Shown: positions 26,955 to 36,027 of the stretch, in pieces
Layout: each line of letters opens with the position of its first letter
Numbering within the stretch: the stretch's first letter is position 1
DNA from: Pseudomonadota bacterium
Lineage (GTDB): Bacteria > Pseudomonadota > Gammaproteobacteria > Burkholderiales > Thiobacillaceae
Direction: 5' to 3'
Assembly (NCBI GenBank): GCA_029558905.1
Contig: JAKQCX010000035.1
Coordinates: 124,001-188,000 of the forward strand
DNA length: 64,000 nt
Translations under genes and position numbers: made by a program
The notes under the pieces: model-generated
Databases searched by the model: none
The model's input: only the letters and a program-made list of their open reading frames with translations
Told to the model about the DNA's origin: nothing

Positions 26955-27776
26955 ATGAAACGCGTTCTCGCTCTCCTGGCATCCGTTGTGTTTGGCTGGT
27001 CATCCGCCTGGGCGGCGCCCGTCCAGGGCAAACCGCATCGCGCCACTCACCTGGGCAATCCCGCCACACGTTTCGCCCCACCCCTGAAGACCCCGGAAGA
27101 CCTGCGCCGCACCCTGTCGAGCGAAGCCCTGCGGGAGGACGTGCAATCCGTGGCGCGCAAGACGGGCTACCTCGGCGACATGGCGGATTTCATCCAGGCC
27201 GTGCAGACCGCTCCCATCCAGGAAATGAGCATCGCGCCCAACACCCTGTTGCCGGCCATGTCCCGACGCAGGAACGGCAAGGCGGATGTCCTCTACAACG
27301 TCCTGTGGGCAGGCAAAAAGCCCATCGATGCCTACGTGTTCTCCTTCGTCTCCGGCGAGCGGCGCTACCGGGTGATCACACCCAAGTCCTGCGCCAACTT
27401 CTGGGTGGAAGAGCAACAGCCCCCTCCCAGGCCTGAACTGGCCCTGCGCTGCAGCGCGCCGACCCAGGCCGGCACGGATACGCTGGTGGAAGTGTGCTGT
27501 ACCCTGAAGAACGTGGGCGATCTGACGGAGCCCCAGGCCATTCTCGCGCTGCCCTTCCCTGCCGATGCACGGGTGCGCTGCGTGTCCGGTGGCCCGGATG
27601 TGAGCGACCCCAGCCGCGTAACCTGGCAATTCCAGCATCTGGAGCCTGGTGCCGAGCGCACAGTCTGTGCCAACTTCACGCCGCTGCGGCCGGGTACCGT
27701 CACCTTCGCGGCCACGGCCAGCGCGCAGCGCGCGGCGGGCGTCGCCAGCACCCGGGAAACCCGCGTTCAGGATTGA
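26955..27776 (+). CDS. Secreted protein with C-terminal DUF11-like domain, unknown function
   Basis: 273 aa. Signal peptide MKRVLALLASVVFGW to SAWAAP. The middle part (MSIAPNTLLPAMSRRRNGKADVLYN, YVFSFVSGERRYRVITPKSCANFWV) is unassigned. The C-terminal 110 residues (VEVCCTLKNVGDLTEP, VTWQFQHLEPGAERTV) look like an immunoglobulin-like DUF11 fold common in cell-surface proteins. No operon partner is evident; the gene stands alone, convergent with the exporter gene downstream. Confidence 0.65.
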   Translation: MKRVLALLASVVFGWSSAWAAPVQGKPHRATHLGNPATRFAPPLKTPEDLRRTLSSEALREDVQSVARKTGYLGDMADFIQAVQTAPIQEMSIAPNTLLPAMSRRRNGKADVLYNVLWAGKKPIDAYVFSFVSGERRYRVITPKSCANFWVEEQQPPPRPELALRCSAPTQAGTDTLVEVCCTLKNVGDLTEPQAILALPFPADARVRCVSGGPDVSDPSRVTWQFQHLEPGAERTVCANFTPLRPGTVTFAATASAQRAAGVASTRETRVQD

Positions 27777-27893
27777 ACACGGGGGAAAGTCTGATTTTCG
27801 AGGCGGCCGCGTCATCCACGAGCACAGCCACATCCGGGTGGTTTTGCAGGGCATATAGACCGCGTCGCGCGCGGACTCGGGGCCCAGCCCCCT

Positions 27894-29129
27894 TCAGCGT
27901 GCGTGTGGGGCCGTCACCGATTCCCGCCTTGCGCGCACGACGGTGCCGCCATGGGACCGCAAGTCCGGCAGGAATACGGTCAGCAGACCGATGAGAGGCA
28001 GGTAGGAGCACAGCACATAGACCCTTTCCATGCCCCAGTGGTCGGCCAGGCTGCCCAATACGGCGGCCCCGACACCTCCCAGGCCGAAGGCCAGACCAAA
28101 GAACAGGCCCGATATGGTGCCCACCCTTCCGGGAACCAGTTCCTGGGCGTAGACCACCATGGCGGGGAAGGCCGAGGCCAGTACGAAACCGATGATCAGG
28201 GTCAGCGCCGCCGAGGCGGTCAGGCCCACATGGGGCAGCGCCAGGGTGAAGGGTGCCACACCCAGGATGGACAGCCAGATCACCTGCCTGCGGCCGATGC
28301 GATCGCCGATGGGACCACCCAGCAAAGTGCCGGCCGCCACGGCGGAGAGGAAGATGAACAGGTGATATTGGGCCGTGCGCGTGTCGACACCATGGTGCTG
28401 CATCAGATAGAAGATGAGATAACTGCTGATGCTGGCCAGATAGAAGAACTTGGAAAACATCAGCGCCAGCAGCACGGCCAGGGTGCGCAGCACCAGAGCG
28501 CGCGGCAATACGGCCTGCACCCCGGCCTGGGTCGCCCCGGGTGTGCGGTGCCGGTGGCGATACCACACCCCCACGCCGCCCAGAACGATCATGCCCAGAA
28601 GGGCCACCAGGGCGAAACCGGCCAGACTGCCCTGACCATGGGGCAGGACGAACCAGGCCGCGAGCAGGGGTCCGAAGGCAGTCCCCGCGTTTCCTCCCAC
28701 CTGAAAGATGGACTGCGCCAGGCCGTGCCGCCCGCCCGAAGCCATGCGCGCCACCCGCGAGGCCTCCGGGTGGAATACGGACGAACCGCTGCCCACCAGG
28801 GCGGCAGCCAGCAGCAGCAAGGGGAAACTGCTGGCCTGGGAGAGCAGCAACAGACCGGCAAGCGTCAATCCCATGCCGGCCACCAGGGAGAAGGGTCGTG
28901 GATGCCGGTCGGTATAGGCCCCCACCAGGGGTTGCAGCAGGGAGGCCGTGCACTGGAAGGCCAGGGTGATCAGCCCGATCTGGGTGAAACTGAGATGCAA
29001 CCCATATTTGAACAATGGGTAGCTGGCCAGCATTACCGATTGCAGCGTGTCGTTGAGAAAGTGGGAAAAGCTGATGGCACCCAGCACCCTGAAGGCAGTG
29101 TGATCGGTGCCGGCATGCGGGGTGTTCAT
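27894..29129 (-). CDS. fsr: MFS exporter, fosmidomycin-resistance (Fsr) type
   Basis: A 411-aa twelve-helix transporter. The N-terminus (FSHFLNDTLQSVMLASYPLFK) and SVFHPEASRVARMASGGRHGLAQSIFQVGGNAGTA are characteristic of Fsr. MFS loop GDRIGRR is present mid-protein. The ATG at 29129 is preferred over a longer frame that would add 21 atypical residues. Family members export fosmidomycin and related compounds; the natural substrate here is unknown. Confidence 0.85.
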   Translation of the reverse strand: MNTPHAGTDHTAFRVLGAISFSHFLNDTLQSVMLASYPLFKYGLHLSFTQIGLITLAFQCTASLLQPLVGAYTDRHPRPFSLVAGMGLTLAGLLLLSQASSFPLLLLAAALVGSGSSVFHPEASRVARMASGGRHGLAQSIFQVGGNAGTAFGPLLAAWFVLPHGQGSLAGFALVALLGMIVLGGVGVWYRHRHRTPGATQAGVQAVLPRALVLRTLAVLLALMFSKFFYLASISSYLIFYLMQHHGVDTRTAQYHLFIFLSAVAAGTLLGGPIGDRIGRRQVIWLSILGVAPFTLALPHVGLTASAALTLIIGFVLASAFPAMVVYAQELVPGRVGTISGLFFGLAFGLGGVGAAVLGSLADHWGMERVYVLCSYLPLIGLLTVFLPDLRSHGGTVVRARRESVTAPHAR

Positions 29130-29343
29130 GAGGAAAGCTCGTGTATGGGCAGTGCCACTATAGGGGCACGCGCGTATTCTGTCTGCGGCCACGCGCGGCG
29201 CGTCTGTTCCGGGGACGGATCGGGGCCTGCCCGCAAGTCAGTCCTGTCAGCCGAGCCACGGCCTCCCGCGTTCCACAGGCGTCGGCCAGGCTGGGCCGGC
29301 CTCATGTGTACCGCACCCTGTTGCTTGACCAAGGAGAACTGCC

Positions 29344-30111
29344 ATGCGCACCACCCTGCTCTGCACCCTGACCCTGTGCGGCCTGATCGTCGCTCCCGCC
29401 CATGCCGGCTGGCTGGATGATCTGCAAAAGCGCCTGGGTGAGCTGCAGAAATCCCCATCCACCGCCAGCGCTGGCGTGGGCAGCACGGCGACTGGCGCCC
29501 TGACTGAAGAGGAGGTGGTGAAGGGTCTCAAGGAGGCCCTGTCCAAGGGTACCCGGCAGGCCATTGCCCAGCTTGGCAAGGACGGCGGGTTTCTCAACAA
29601 CCTGGATGTGAGGATTCCCCCGCCGGAAGAACTGCGGAAGGTGGAAAGGCTGCTGCGCACGCTGGGGCAGGACAAATACGCCGATCAGTTTATCGCCACC
29701 CTGAACCACGCCGCGGAGAAGGCCGTGCCGGAGGCCGCCAGCCTGTTCGGGGATGCCATCGCACGCATGAGCGTGAGTGATGCGCAGGCCATCCTGCGGG
29801 GCCCGGATGACGCCGCCACGCAATACTTCCGCAAGACCAGCGAGGCCAGCCTGAAGGAACGCTTTCTGCCCATCGTCCAGGCGGCCACTGATCAGGCCGG
29901 GGTCACCGCGGCCTACAAGGCCCTGCTACAGAAGGCCGGCCCCACGGTGCACCTGCTGGGGGTGGGCGGCACGGACCTGGACCGCTATGTGGACGACAAG
30001 GCCGTGGACGGCCTGTTCAAGATGGTGGCCGCCGAGGAAAAACGCATCCGCCAGGACCCTCTGGCGCGCACCACGGACTTGCTCAAGAAGGTGTTTGGCT
30101 CCCTGTTCTGA
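29344..30111 (+). CDS. DUF4197 family exported protein
   Basis: 255 aa with a signal peptide to AHAGW, then the helical DUF4197 domain: EEVVKGLKEALSKGTRQAIAQLG, VRIPPPEELRKVERLLR, and VDGLFKMVAAEEKRIRQDP near the end. An AAGGAGAA ribosome site precedes the ATG. The family is widespread in proteobacteria and uncharacterised. It is separated by 150 bp from the Spy-like gene downstream. Confidence 0.85.
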   Translation: MRTTLLCTLTLCGLIVAPAHAGWLDDLQKRLGELQKSPSTASAGVGSTATGALTEEEVVKGLKEALSKGTRQAIAQLGKDGGFLNNLDVRIPPPEELRKVERLLRTLGQDKYADQFIATLNHAAEKAVPEAASLFGDAIARMSVSDAQAILRGPDDAATQYFRKTSEASLKERFLPIVQAATDQAGVTAAYKALLQKAGPTVHLLGVGGTDLDRYVDDKAVDGLFKMVAAEEKRIRQDPLARTTDLLKKVFGSLF

Positions 30112-30209
30112 TAGGCGGGCGGACCCGGCATGCCCGCGGAAACAGGTTGTAACCCTCCGGCCCCGAGCGGAAATACAACGGATACAGGAACTCGCCAGAA
30201 TGGGCGCCA

Positions 30210-30233
30210 GGATCTCCTCCATCGGAGGGATCC
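30210..30233 (+). other. Short hairpin in the leader of the Spy-like gene
   Basis: GGATC-t-CCTCC and GGAGG-g-ATCC pair around the loop ATC with one bulge. It lies 28 bp before the ATG at 30262 and could shape the leader or end the upstream transcript. No T-tract. Confidence 0.4.
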
Positions 30234-30261
30234 GGGCCGCAAACCTTCAAAGGAGTTCACC

Positions 30262-30807
30262 ATGTCCAAGATCCAATCCATCTCCGGCAAGGGCCCGATA
30301 CTTGCGGGCCTGCTCGCGGGCGCGCTCGCCCTGGCCGCTCCTGCCTACGCCATGCCCGGTGCAGACGGAGCACGGGCCGACTGCAAGGCCAGACTAGCCT
30401 GTTCGATGGACAGGCAGGCACAATACCCTGGAGTGCGCCAGGTCAAGCGCGCGCAACGTCTGGCCGATCTGAAAGACAAGCTGCAACTGCGGCCTGAGCA
30501 GGAGGCCGCCTGGCAGGATTTCATCCGTGCCATGCCCGACAAGGATCGCACGCGGATCGGGCAACGACCGCCCGCACGCCAGGATTCCACTGGAATGAGC
30601 ACGCCCGAACGCCTGGATCACATGCTTGCCCGGGCCGAGTGGCGCAAAGCCTTCCTGGTGCGGCGTGCGCAGGTGGTGAAGGACTTCTATGCCCAACTCA
30701 GCCCCGCGCAGCAACAGGTGTTCGACAACCAGGCCCGCCTCTGGCGGGCCGGACGGGGTGGGCCTCACCGGCAATGCAATTTCGTCACATCGCGCGCCCA
30801 ATCCTGA
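30262..30807 (+). CDS. Spy/CpxP-family periplasmic protein
   Basis: 181 aa. Signal peptide to APAYAMPG, then a helical LTxxQ-like protein: DLKDKLQLRPEQEAAWQDFIRAM, RLDHMLARAEWRKAF and DFYAQLSPAQQQVFDNQ resemble the paired repeats of Spy/CpxP. The ATG has AAAGGAG upstream. Such proteins act as periplasmic chaperones or stress sensors; direct function here is not shown. Confidence 0.75.
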   Translation: MSKIQSISGKGPILAGLLAGALALAAPAYAMPGADGARADCKARLACSMDRQAQYPGVRQVKRAQRLADLKDKLQLRPEQEAAWQDFIRAMPDKDRTRIGQRPPARQDSTGMSTPERLDHMLARAEWRKAFLVRRAQVVKDFYAQLSPAQQQVFDNQARLWRAGRGGPHRQCNFVTSRAQS

Positions 30808-30819
30808 TCGTGCCGCAGG

Positions 30820-30850
30820 CCGGCACGGGTGGAACCTCCACCCGTGCCGG
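30820..30850 (+). terminator. Strong hairpin after the Spy-like gene
   Basis: A perfect 14-bp inverted repeat (30820-30833 and 30837-30850) encloses the 3-nt loop ACC, 12 bp behind the stop codon. It lacks a following T-run, so it may be a 3' stabiliser or a Rho-assisted end. Confidence 0.6.
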
Positions 30851-30952
30851 TGCCGTGCAGCCTATCCATCCATGCACCATCAATGCGGCGATGACCTGCC
30901 GCCCCCATGGATCCTTCGCTGCGTCCGGGGCGCCGATCATCAAATAGTCAAA

Positions 30953-31264
30953 TTATTCGGTGTCTCCCTGTCGTTCGCCCAAGGTACGCCGCATGATGGC
31001 TACCCAGCCCAAGGCCCACACCAGGTGCGTGTCCTTGTCATGACCATGCGTGGTGTCGTAGCCCAGCATGGCACACACACTCCAGCGCGCGCCTTGCAGG
31101 CATTTTTCCAGGCCCAGCCGGCGTGCCGCATCCTCCTCCTTCAGGGCATTGCACAGGGCCATGACGGCGCCGAAGAGCGTCGCCCGGTCGATATCCGATT
31201 CGGCCGTGGCGGCCAGCCAGACCAGTTGTTCAAATTTGGCAATCGCAAGGGAGGGATCGATCAT
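30953..31264 (-). CDS. Hypothetical protein
   Basis: 103 aa, soluble and helical (MIDPSLAIAKFEQLVWL, ATLFGAVMALCNAL, HLVWALGWVAIMRRTL). No family recognised. The ATG at 31264 is preferred to the in-frame TTG at 31285; neither has a strong ribosome site. It lies on the minus strand downstream of a small exported protein gene. Confidence 0.5.
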   Translation of the reverse strand: MIDPSLAIAKFEQLVWLAATAESDIDRATLFGAVMALCNALKEEDAARRLGLEKCLQGARWSVCAMLGYDTTHGHDKDTHLVWALGWVAIMRRTLGERQGDTE

Positions 31265-31399
31265 GCTGGCGCTCTCGGTCGGCAATATGGAATCGCGGGG
31301 ATCCCACCCGGCCTTTCCAGGCCCGGCCGCCAGTATCGTGCACTCCCGGCTGCTTGCCTACCCCCGTACGGAGGGACGGCATCCGTTCCGCCGTCCGAC

Positions 31400-31792
31400 C
31401 TAGAAACCGAGTCGCAGGGCCAAACCCCAAGGTCTGTCGCGTTGCAGACGCGGGTCTTCCTGCGCCCACGCCCCGGCGGGATTCTGCAGCAGTTCCACCC
31501 GCCAGCCGGACAGGCTCGCCGTTGGCTTTGCCGACACGGCAAAGTTCGTCCAGCCCAGCAGGGACTGGAGCCCGGAGAACCTCTCCCACGCGCGCTTCAT
31601 CGATACGCGCCCGCCCAACGCATCACCGTCCACGCGCGCGGCCGACTCCATCACCAGGTTGCTCTCCACGTCCGCCAACGCCGTAGCGGAATGTTTCTGA
31701 CCGGCGTGAACGGTCTTGCCTTCCTTGGCCAGACCCACCCCCGGCATACCCGTCATCACCGCCACACCCATGAGCATCGCCTTGCGCTTCAT
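31400..31792 (-). CDS. Small exported hypothetical protein
   Basis: 130 aa beginning MKRKAMLMGVAVMTGMPGVGLA, a signal peptide. The rest contains SGWRVELLQNP and ends GLALRLGF; the aromatic last residue and alternating hydrophobic pattern resemble an outer-membrane beta strand, although the protein is short for a barrel. No family recognised. Stands 131 bp downstream of the HPP gene stop on the same strand. Confidence 0.5.
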   Translation of the reverse strand: MKRKAMLMGVAVMTGMPGVGLAKEGKTVHAGQKHSATALADVESNLVMESAARVDGDALGGRVSMKRAWERFSGLQSLLGWTNFAVSAKPTASLSGWRVELLQNPAGAWAQEDPRLQRDRPWGLALRLGF

Positions 31793-31923
31793 GCCAGCCT
31801 CCGGAATCAGAACCGAGCACTTTGTATATAGTCCGCATAGATCGAAAGTGGAGTGTGGACCGGACCACGACAACGGGCGCGCGCAGGCTGGCGCCTGGTC
31901 CGATGGGTGCCCTCAGGCCGCAC

Positions 31924-32676
31924 TCAGGCCTGAGCCGCGGAGGCCGGCATGCCGACGGCCGACCCCCGCGCTTCCGGCACCCTGGCATGCAGGGTGGCCA
32001 GACGATAGATTTCCAGCAGATCCCGTTCGTCGATATCCATGTAGGTATCGATCTGCGACAGGGCATAGACCAAATCGCTGTGCGCGATGAGCAGCTTTTC
32101 CTGCTGACCGGCCACATGGCTGCCGTCCGCCGGCCCAAGCCTGGCCAGCCAGAGGGGATAGCGCCGGTGCTGGAAGGGCGCATTGAACAACATGCCCACA
32201 CTCAGCAAGACCAGCACATTGATCAACACCGGCATCACCAGAAAGATGTAACCCAGGGTCTGTACCGGTTCGCCACCCATGACCACAGCCAGGGCCGCGG
32301 CGCCACCGGGAGGGTGCAGGCAGCGGGCGTAATACATGACCACGATGGACAGGGCCACGGCCAGGGCGGCCGCACTCAGGGTGTCCTGGATGTACAGCGC
32401 GCAGGTAATGCCAATGGTGGAAGAGAGCAGATGCCCCCCCAGAATCGCCCAGGGCTGGGACAACGGGCTGTGCGGCGCGGCAAACAACAGGACGGCCGAT
32501 GCCCCCATGGAGGTCACCACCAGGGCTACGCCATGGGCGTCCAATACCCCCTGGCTGACGACCAGCAGACCCATGATCCCCAAAAAAGCCCCCAGGGCGG
32601 ACAGGAATTTTTCCCCATGGCTGGCCGGATGGGGATTGTCCCGGACCCAGCGTACCCACGCTTCCTTTAGGCCCAT
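31924..32676 (-). CDS. HPP family membrane protein
   Basis: 250 aa with four to five helices and the HPP signature in CLHPPGGAAAL (about residue 120). A preceding SMGASAVLLFAAPHSPLSQPWAILGGH segment is typical. The C-terminal 70 residues are soluble and helical. HPP proteins have been linked to nitrite transport in chloroplasts and cyanobacteria; the substrate here is open. Starts 3 bp behind the DsrC-like gene stop, so co-transcription is likely. Confidence 0.85.
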   Translation of the reverse strand: MGLKEAWVRWVRDNPHPASHGEKFLSALGAFLGIMGLLVVSQGVLDAHGVALVVTSMGASAVLLFAAPHSPLSQPWAILGGHLLSSTIGITCALYIQDTLSAAALAVALSIVVMYYARCLHPPGGAAALAVVMGGEPVQTLGYIFLVMPVLINVLVLLSVGMLFNAPFQHRRYPLWLARLGPADGSHVAGQQEKLLIAHSDLVYALSQIDTYMDIDERDLLEIYRLATLHARVPEARGSAVGMPASAAQA

Positions 32677-32679
32677 GCG

Positions 32680-33072
32680 TTATTTTCCTTCCTTGTGTGC
32701 GTGCCGGTGTGGAGCGCGGACACTTTGGCCCTTGAGCCCGGATGAGTCCCCTACGGCCCCGGAATTGGGCATGCCGGCAAGCCTGCAGACCTGTCCCAGG
32801 TAGCCCGACGGAAAGAGCTCGTGCAGTTTCCTGGCGGCCTGGTCACCCCAGCGATGCGCGAGATGGTCGACGACTTGGCGCGCATCCGGAATAACCCGGT
32901 GGGCCTCCTGGAACTCGCGCACGAAACGCAGCACCTCCCAGTGATCATGGCTGAGGAGGATGTTTTCCCTGCCTGCCAGGATCGTGGCCACGGCCACGTT
33001 CCAGTCCGCCGGATCCAGCAGGAAGCCCTCTTCATCCAGGGCAGGCAATGCTTGACGCGCAGTGTTTGCCAT
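32680..33072 (-). CDS. DsrC/TusE-family protein lacking the terminal cysteine
   Basis: About 130 aa (ATG 33072; an in-frame ATG at 33090 is possible). The DsrC fold is visible: LDEEGFLLDPADWN, LSHDHWEVLRFVREF, RKLHELFPSGYLGQVCRLAGMP. DsrC ends with two cysteines eleven residues apart. Here the first (QVCRLAGMP) is present, but the position of the catalytic penultimate cysteine is replaced (NSGAV). A 22-residue basic tail extends beyond. It therefore may be a regulatory or altered DsrC-like protein instead of a normal sulfur carrier. No dsr or tusBCD genes are nearby. Confidence 0.75.
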   Translation of the reverse strand: MANTARQALPALDEEGFLLDPADWNVAVATILAGRENILLSHDHWEVLRFVREFQEAHRVIPDARQVVDHLAHRWGDQAARKLHELFPSGYLGQVCRLAGMPNSGAVGDSSGLKGQSVRAPHRHAHKEGK

Positions 33073-33182
33073 GGCCAGAGGACGTTCCATCAGTCAGCAA
33101 GGCGCGTAGTGTATAGAAAATGCTTATATTCTTATAATGATTTAATTTGCTTAAATGTATCGTTGTTGTCGATATTATGGCC

Positions 33183-34046
33183 ATGGATACGGAACTTGCC
33201 CGAACCTTTCTGGCGGTGGCCGCCGCCGGCAATTTCGTGGGCGCGGCGGAACGCCTGCACGTCACCCAGTCGACCGTCAGTGTACGCATCCAGACCCTGG
33301 AAGCGCAGATGGGCGCGCGCCTTTTCCGGCGTGGCCGCGGCGGCGCCGAACTGACTTCCGCGGGACAACGATTCCTGCGCCACGCCAAGGCCCTGTTGCG
33401 CACCCTGGAACAGGCTCGTCACGAAGTGCGCCTGCCCAGCGGCTTCAGCGCCAGCCTGACCTTGAGCGGTCGCATCGCCCTGTGGGAGGGTTTCCTGCCG
33501 CAATGGGCCGACTGGATGCGTGCGAGCCAGCCGGACATCTCCCTGCGCCTGGAGAGCGGCTTCGAGGAAGACATCATGCTGGGGCTGTCCCAGGGCAGCG
33601 TCGACATCGGCGTGATGTATACCCCGGAGCACCGTCCGGCCCTGGCGGTGGAACGCCTGTTCGACGAATCCCTCGTCCTGGTGAGCAGCGATCCCTCCCG
33701 ACACTGGCCGGATCCAGGGTATATCCATGTGGACTGGGGTACGGAATTCCATATCCAGTTCGCCGCGCGCTTTCCCGAGTTGGATACCTCGGCCCGTACC
33801 GCCAACATCGGCTGGCTGGGCATGCAACTCATCCTCGCCCATGGCGGCTCTGGTTATTTTCCGGAACGCATGGCACGTCGCTTCATCAATCAGGGACGCC
33901 TGTGGCGCTTGGAGGAAAGCCCCCTCATCACCCTGTCGGCCTATATGGTCTTTCCTCTGGACCGGGATGACCCGGCCCTGCTGAAGGGCGTGGCCAGGCT
34001 TCGGGAATTGGGCGCAGAGGAACAGGTCCGACGCGGCGCGAGCTAG
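33183..34046 (+). CDS. LysR-family transcriptional regulator
   Basis: 287 aa. N-terminal winged helix: FLAVAAAGNFVGAAERLHVTQSTVSVRIQTLEAQ with LFRR following, then a substrate-binding domain (FSASLTLSGRIALWEGFLPQW, GSVDIGVMY). Divergent from the DsrC-like/HPP pair with about 110 bp of AT-rich DNA between, so that pair is its likely target. The ATG at 33183 is preferred; another at 33177 is in frame. The effector is unknown. The end overlaps the next convergent gene by 4 bp. Confidence 0.85.
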   Translation: MDTELARTFLAVAAAGNFVGAAERLHVTQSTVSVRIQTLEAQMGARLFRRGRGGAELTSAGQRFLRHAKALLRTLEQARHEVRLPSGFSASLTLSGRIALWEGFLPQWADWMRASQPDISLRLESGFEEDIMLGLSQGSVDIGVMYTPEHRPALAVERLFDESLVLVSSDPSRHWPDPGYIHVDWGTEFHIQFAARFPELDTSARTANIGWLGMQLILAHGGSGYFPERMARRFINQGRLWRLEESPLITLSAYMVFPLDRDDPALLKGVARLRELGAEEQVRRGAS

Positions 34047-35131
34047 GCCGCCGCCCACACCCCGGACCAGTCCAGCGCGGGAATCCGTTGGGGCAGGTGG
34101 GCATATTCCCGAATGGCGAACTCGGCACGTGAGGTATCTCGTATCCGATGTTCGTCCATCGGCGATCCCGTGGCCTGCAGGAGGCTGACCACATAATCGG
34201 GGCGGGCGTGGTGCTCGAACCAGCGCGTCACCAGGGCCACCTCCCGGTTCGCAAGGCGCACCACGGTACCCGGGGGGTAGTAGCCCATGCCGTGGCGCAG
34301 GGCCAGCAGGGTCGAGCCGTCCAGCTTGCCGCGCTCGCGCCGGAAGAGCTCGCGCAATGCCTGGCGGGGTGGACGCCCGCTGCGGTGATGGCGATGGCTC
34401 AGAAAGGCACACCATACATCCGCCGTGCGCAGAATGCGTGCCTCCAGGGTTATGGCGGGGTCGGAGATGCCGAAGGGGTATCCGCTGCCATCCAGATTCT
34501 CATGATGCTGCCCTACCGCCATGAGCCAGCGTGCATCGCGTACACCCAGACGCGCCAGGGTTTCGGCGGCGTGCCAGGCATGCATGCGCAGCCTCGCGCC
34601 GCTCGCGGCATCGGGCTTATTGCCCTGGCGGGAGAGTTGGTCCTGCAGTTCGTGGACGCTCGGATTCATGGTGAGGGCCGCGCACGCCAAGAGGTGTTGA
34701 TCCTCCAGCGTCAGCCCCATTTCCCGCGCCAGCAGTATGCCCACGGCCGCCACGTGCAGGCTGTGCCGACGCGCCAGGCTGGGCATGTCCAGCAGATTGG
34801 GCATGCCGATGCTCAGTTCAGGATGTCCCCGCGCCAGGTGGCAAAGCATGTCGGCCAGGCTAACGATGGCCCGGATGTCCAGATCAGCGTGGGCATCCAA
34901 CAGTGCATCATAGCGAAGGGCGATCTCCCACAGGGTGTGATAGGCGGATGCCCGGTCGCCGGCACCCGACGAGGCGGGGCTCGAGCGGATCGGGCCGCGT
35001 CCCGTACGCGGGGCGACCGATGCGTCCGCGACGTCATCACGGGCCACCCACGCCACCCACCGCCTGCCGACATCGGGCGCCGGGAATTCGTGCGGGTACG
35101 GTTCCGCTGCGTCGGGGGGACGGCTGCGCAT
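34043..35131 (-). CDS. Degenerate HD-GYP domain protein
   Basis: 362 aa. The HD-GYP signature is mostly present in the second half: HHENLDGSGYPFGI (about residues 210-223) and EARILRTADVWCAFLSHRHHR. The expected upstream HD pair is not recognised; the matching stretch reads TMNPSVHEL. One metal ligand set is thus missing or changed, so c-di-GMP hydrolysis is doubtful. The N-terminal 60 residues are low complexity. Convergent with the LysR gene. Confidence 0.7.
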   Translation of the reverse strand: MRSRPPDAAEPYPHEFPAPDVGRRWVAWVARDDVADASVAPRTGRGPIRSSPASSGAGDRASAYHTLWEIALRYDALLDAHADLDIRAIVSLADMLCHLARGHPELSIGMPNLLDMPSLARRHSLHVAAVGILLAREMGLTLEDQHLLACAALTMNPSVHELQDQLSRQGNKPDAASGARLRMHAWHAAETLARLGVRDARWLMAVGQHHENLDGSGYPFGISDPAITLEARILRTADVWCAFLSHRHHRSGRPPRQALRELFRRERGKLDGSTLLALRHGMGYYPPGTVVRLANREVALVTRWFEHHARPDYVVSLLQATGSPMDEHRIRDTSRAEFAIREYAHLPQRIPALDWSGVWAAA

Positions 35132-35309
35132 GCCCTGTCTCCGAAGAGATACGGAGCCATTCTAGGGAAGCGCTGATTTGCGGGTCAACTCTGTCATGAA
35201 GCGCCGTCCCCAGAGTTATCATGGCGCGCAGCATGACGGCCCTCGAACCACTCCGTGTATGCCTGGCGGCCCGCATGCCTCCCGCTGGACGGCAGGATTC
35301 AGGCGAAGC

Positions 35310-35969
35310 TCAGCGATTCAGGTAGCGATGGTCATCAAAGGTGGCCACCCACTCGGGGCGCCATACCACCATGATAGTGATGAGCATGCCGGTGAGAAAG
35401 GCCTCGCTCCAGGCGATGAGCAGGAAATAGGGCAGATACTCGCCGCGCAGATAATCCAGGCTGTAGGCCCCGGACAGGGCAATGAAGGCCGTGGAGAACA
35501 GCCCAACCATCAGGATGGCAACGGCGGCGCCAAAAAAGGCGTTGAGAAAGATGTAGATGAACAGGTGGTTGGGCAGCCGCCCGTCCACCAGGCGGAAGAT
35601 GGACCAGCTCACGCCCACGGGCAATGCCCCCAGCATCAGCCAGTTGACGGCAAAGGCCGCGAATTCACCCTGCCACACGCTCAGGGCCGCGGTGATGAGT
35701 CCCACGGACAGCAGCGCGAACAGGGGCCGGAACATGAGGGTCAAGGCCGTGGCTCCCAGCAAATGGAAGGCAAGTCCGGGTTTGATGCCCGTCTTGATGA
35801 GCCACAGCCCCAGCACCGCCACGGTCGCCCCGAGAAACACATTCAGGTTGGCGCGGTCCCGGAGCATGAACCAGGCCGCACGTCGGGCCACCAGCAACAT
35901 CAGAACCAGGGCCAGCAGCCAGCTGAGCTGGAGCCAGGGCGCGGGTATGTGGGCGGAGAGCAGCTGCAT
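35310..35969 (-). CDS. CbiM-like membrane protein
   Basis: 219 aa with about six helices. The segment HIPAPWLQLSWLLALVL, followed by GLAFHLLGATALTLMF and YLPYFLLIAWSEAFLTGMLITIMVVWRPEWV, matches the CbiM/energy-coupling-factor S-component-like membrane family. No CbiN, CbiQ or ATPase gene is near, so it is a solo version. A cobalt or nickel role should not be assumed. Confidence 0.7.
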   Translation of the reverse strand: MQLLSAHIPAPWLQLSWLLALVLMLLVARRAAWFMLRDRANLNVFLGATVAVLGLWLIKTGIKPGLAFHLLGATALTLMFRPLFALLSVGLITAALSVWQGEFAAFAVNWLMLGALPVGVSWSIFRLVDGRLPNHLFIYIFLNAFFGAAVAILMVGLFSTAFIALSGAYSLDYLRGEYLPYFLLIAWSEAFLTGMLITIMVVWRPEWVATFDDHRYLNR

Positions 35970-36027
35970 GCCGAAGAAGTGGGTTGCGTGACCTCGAGTA
36001 GAATACCGAATTAATTAGACATCACTA

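Noticed and set aside
31400-31792. Outer-membrane barrel
   Set aside because: At 130 aa it is too short for a typical barrel; only the C-terminal strand looks beta-like.
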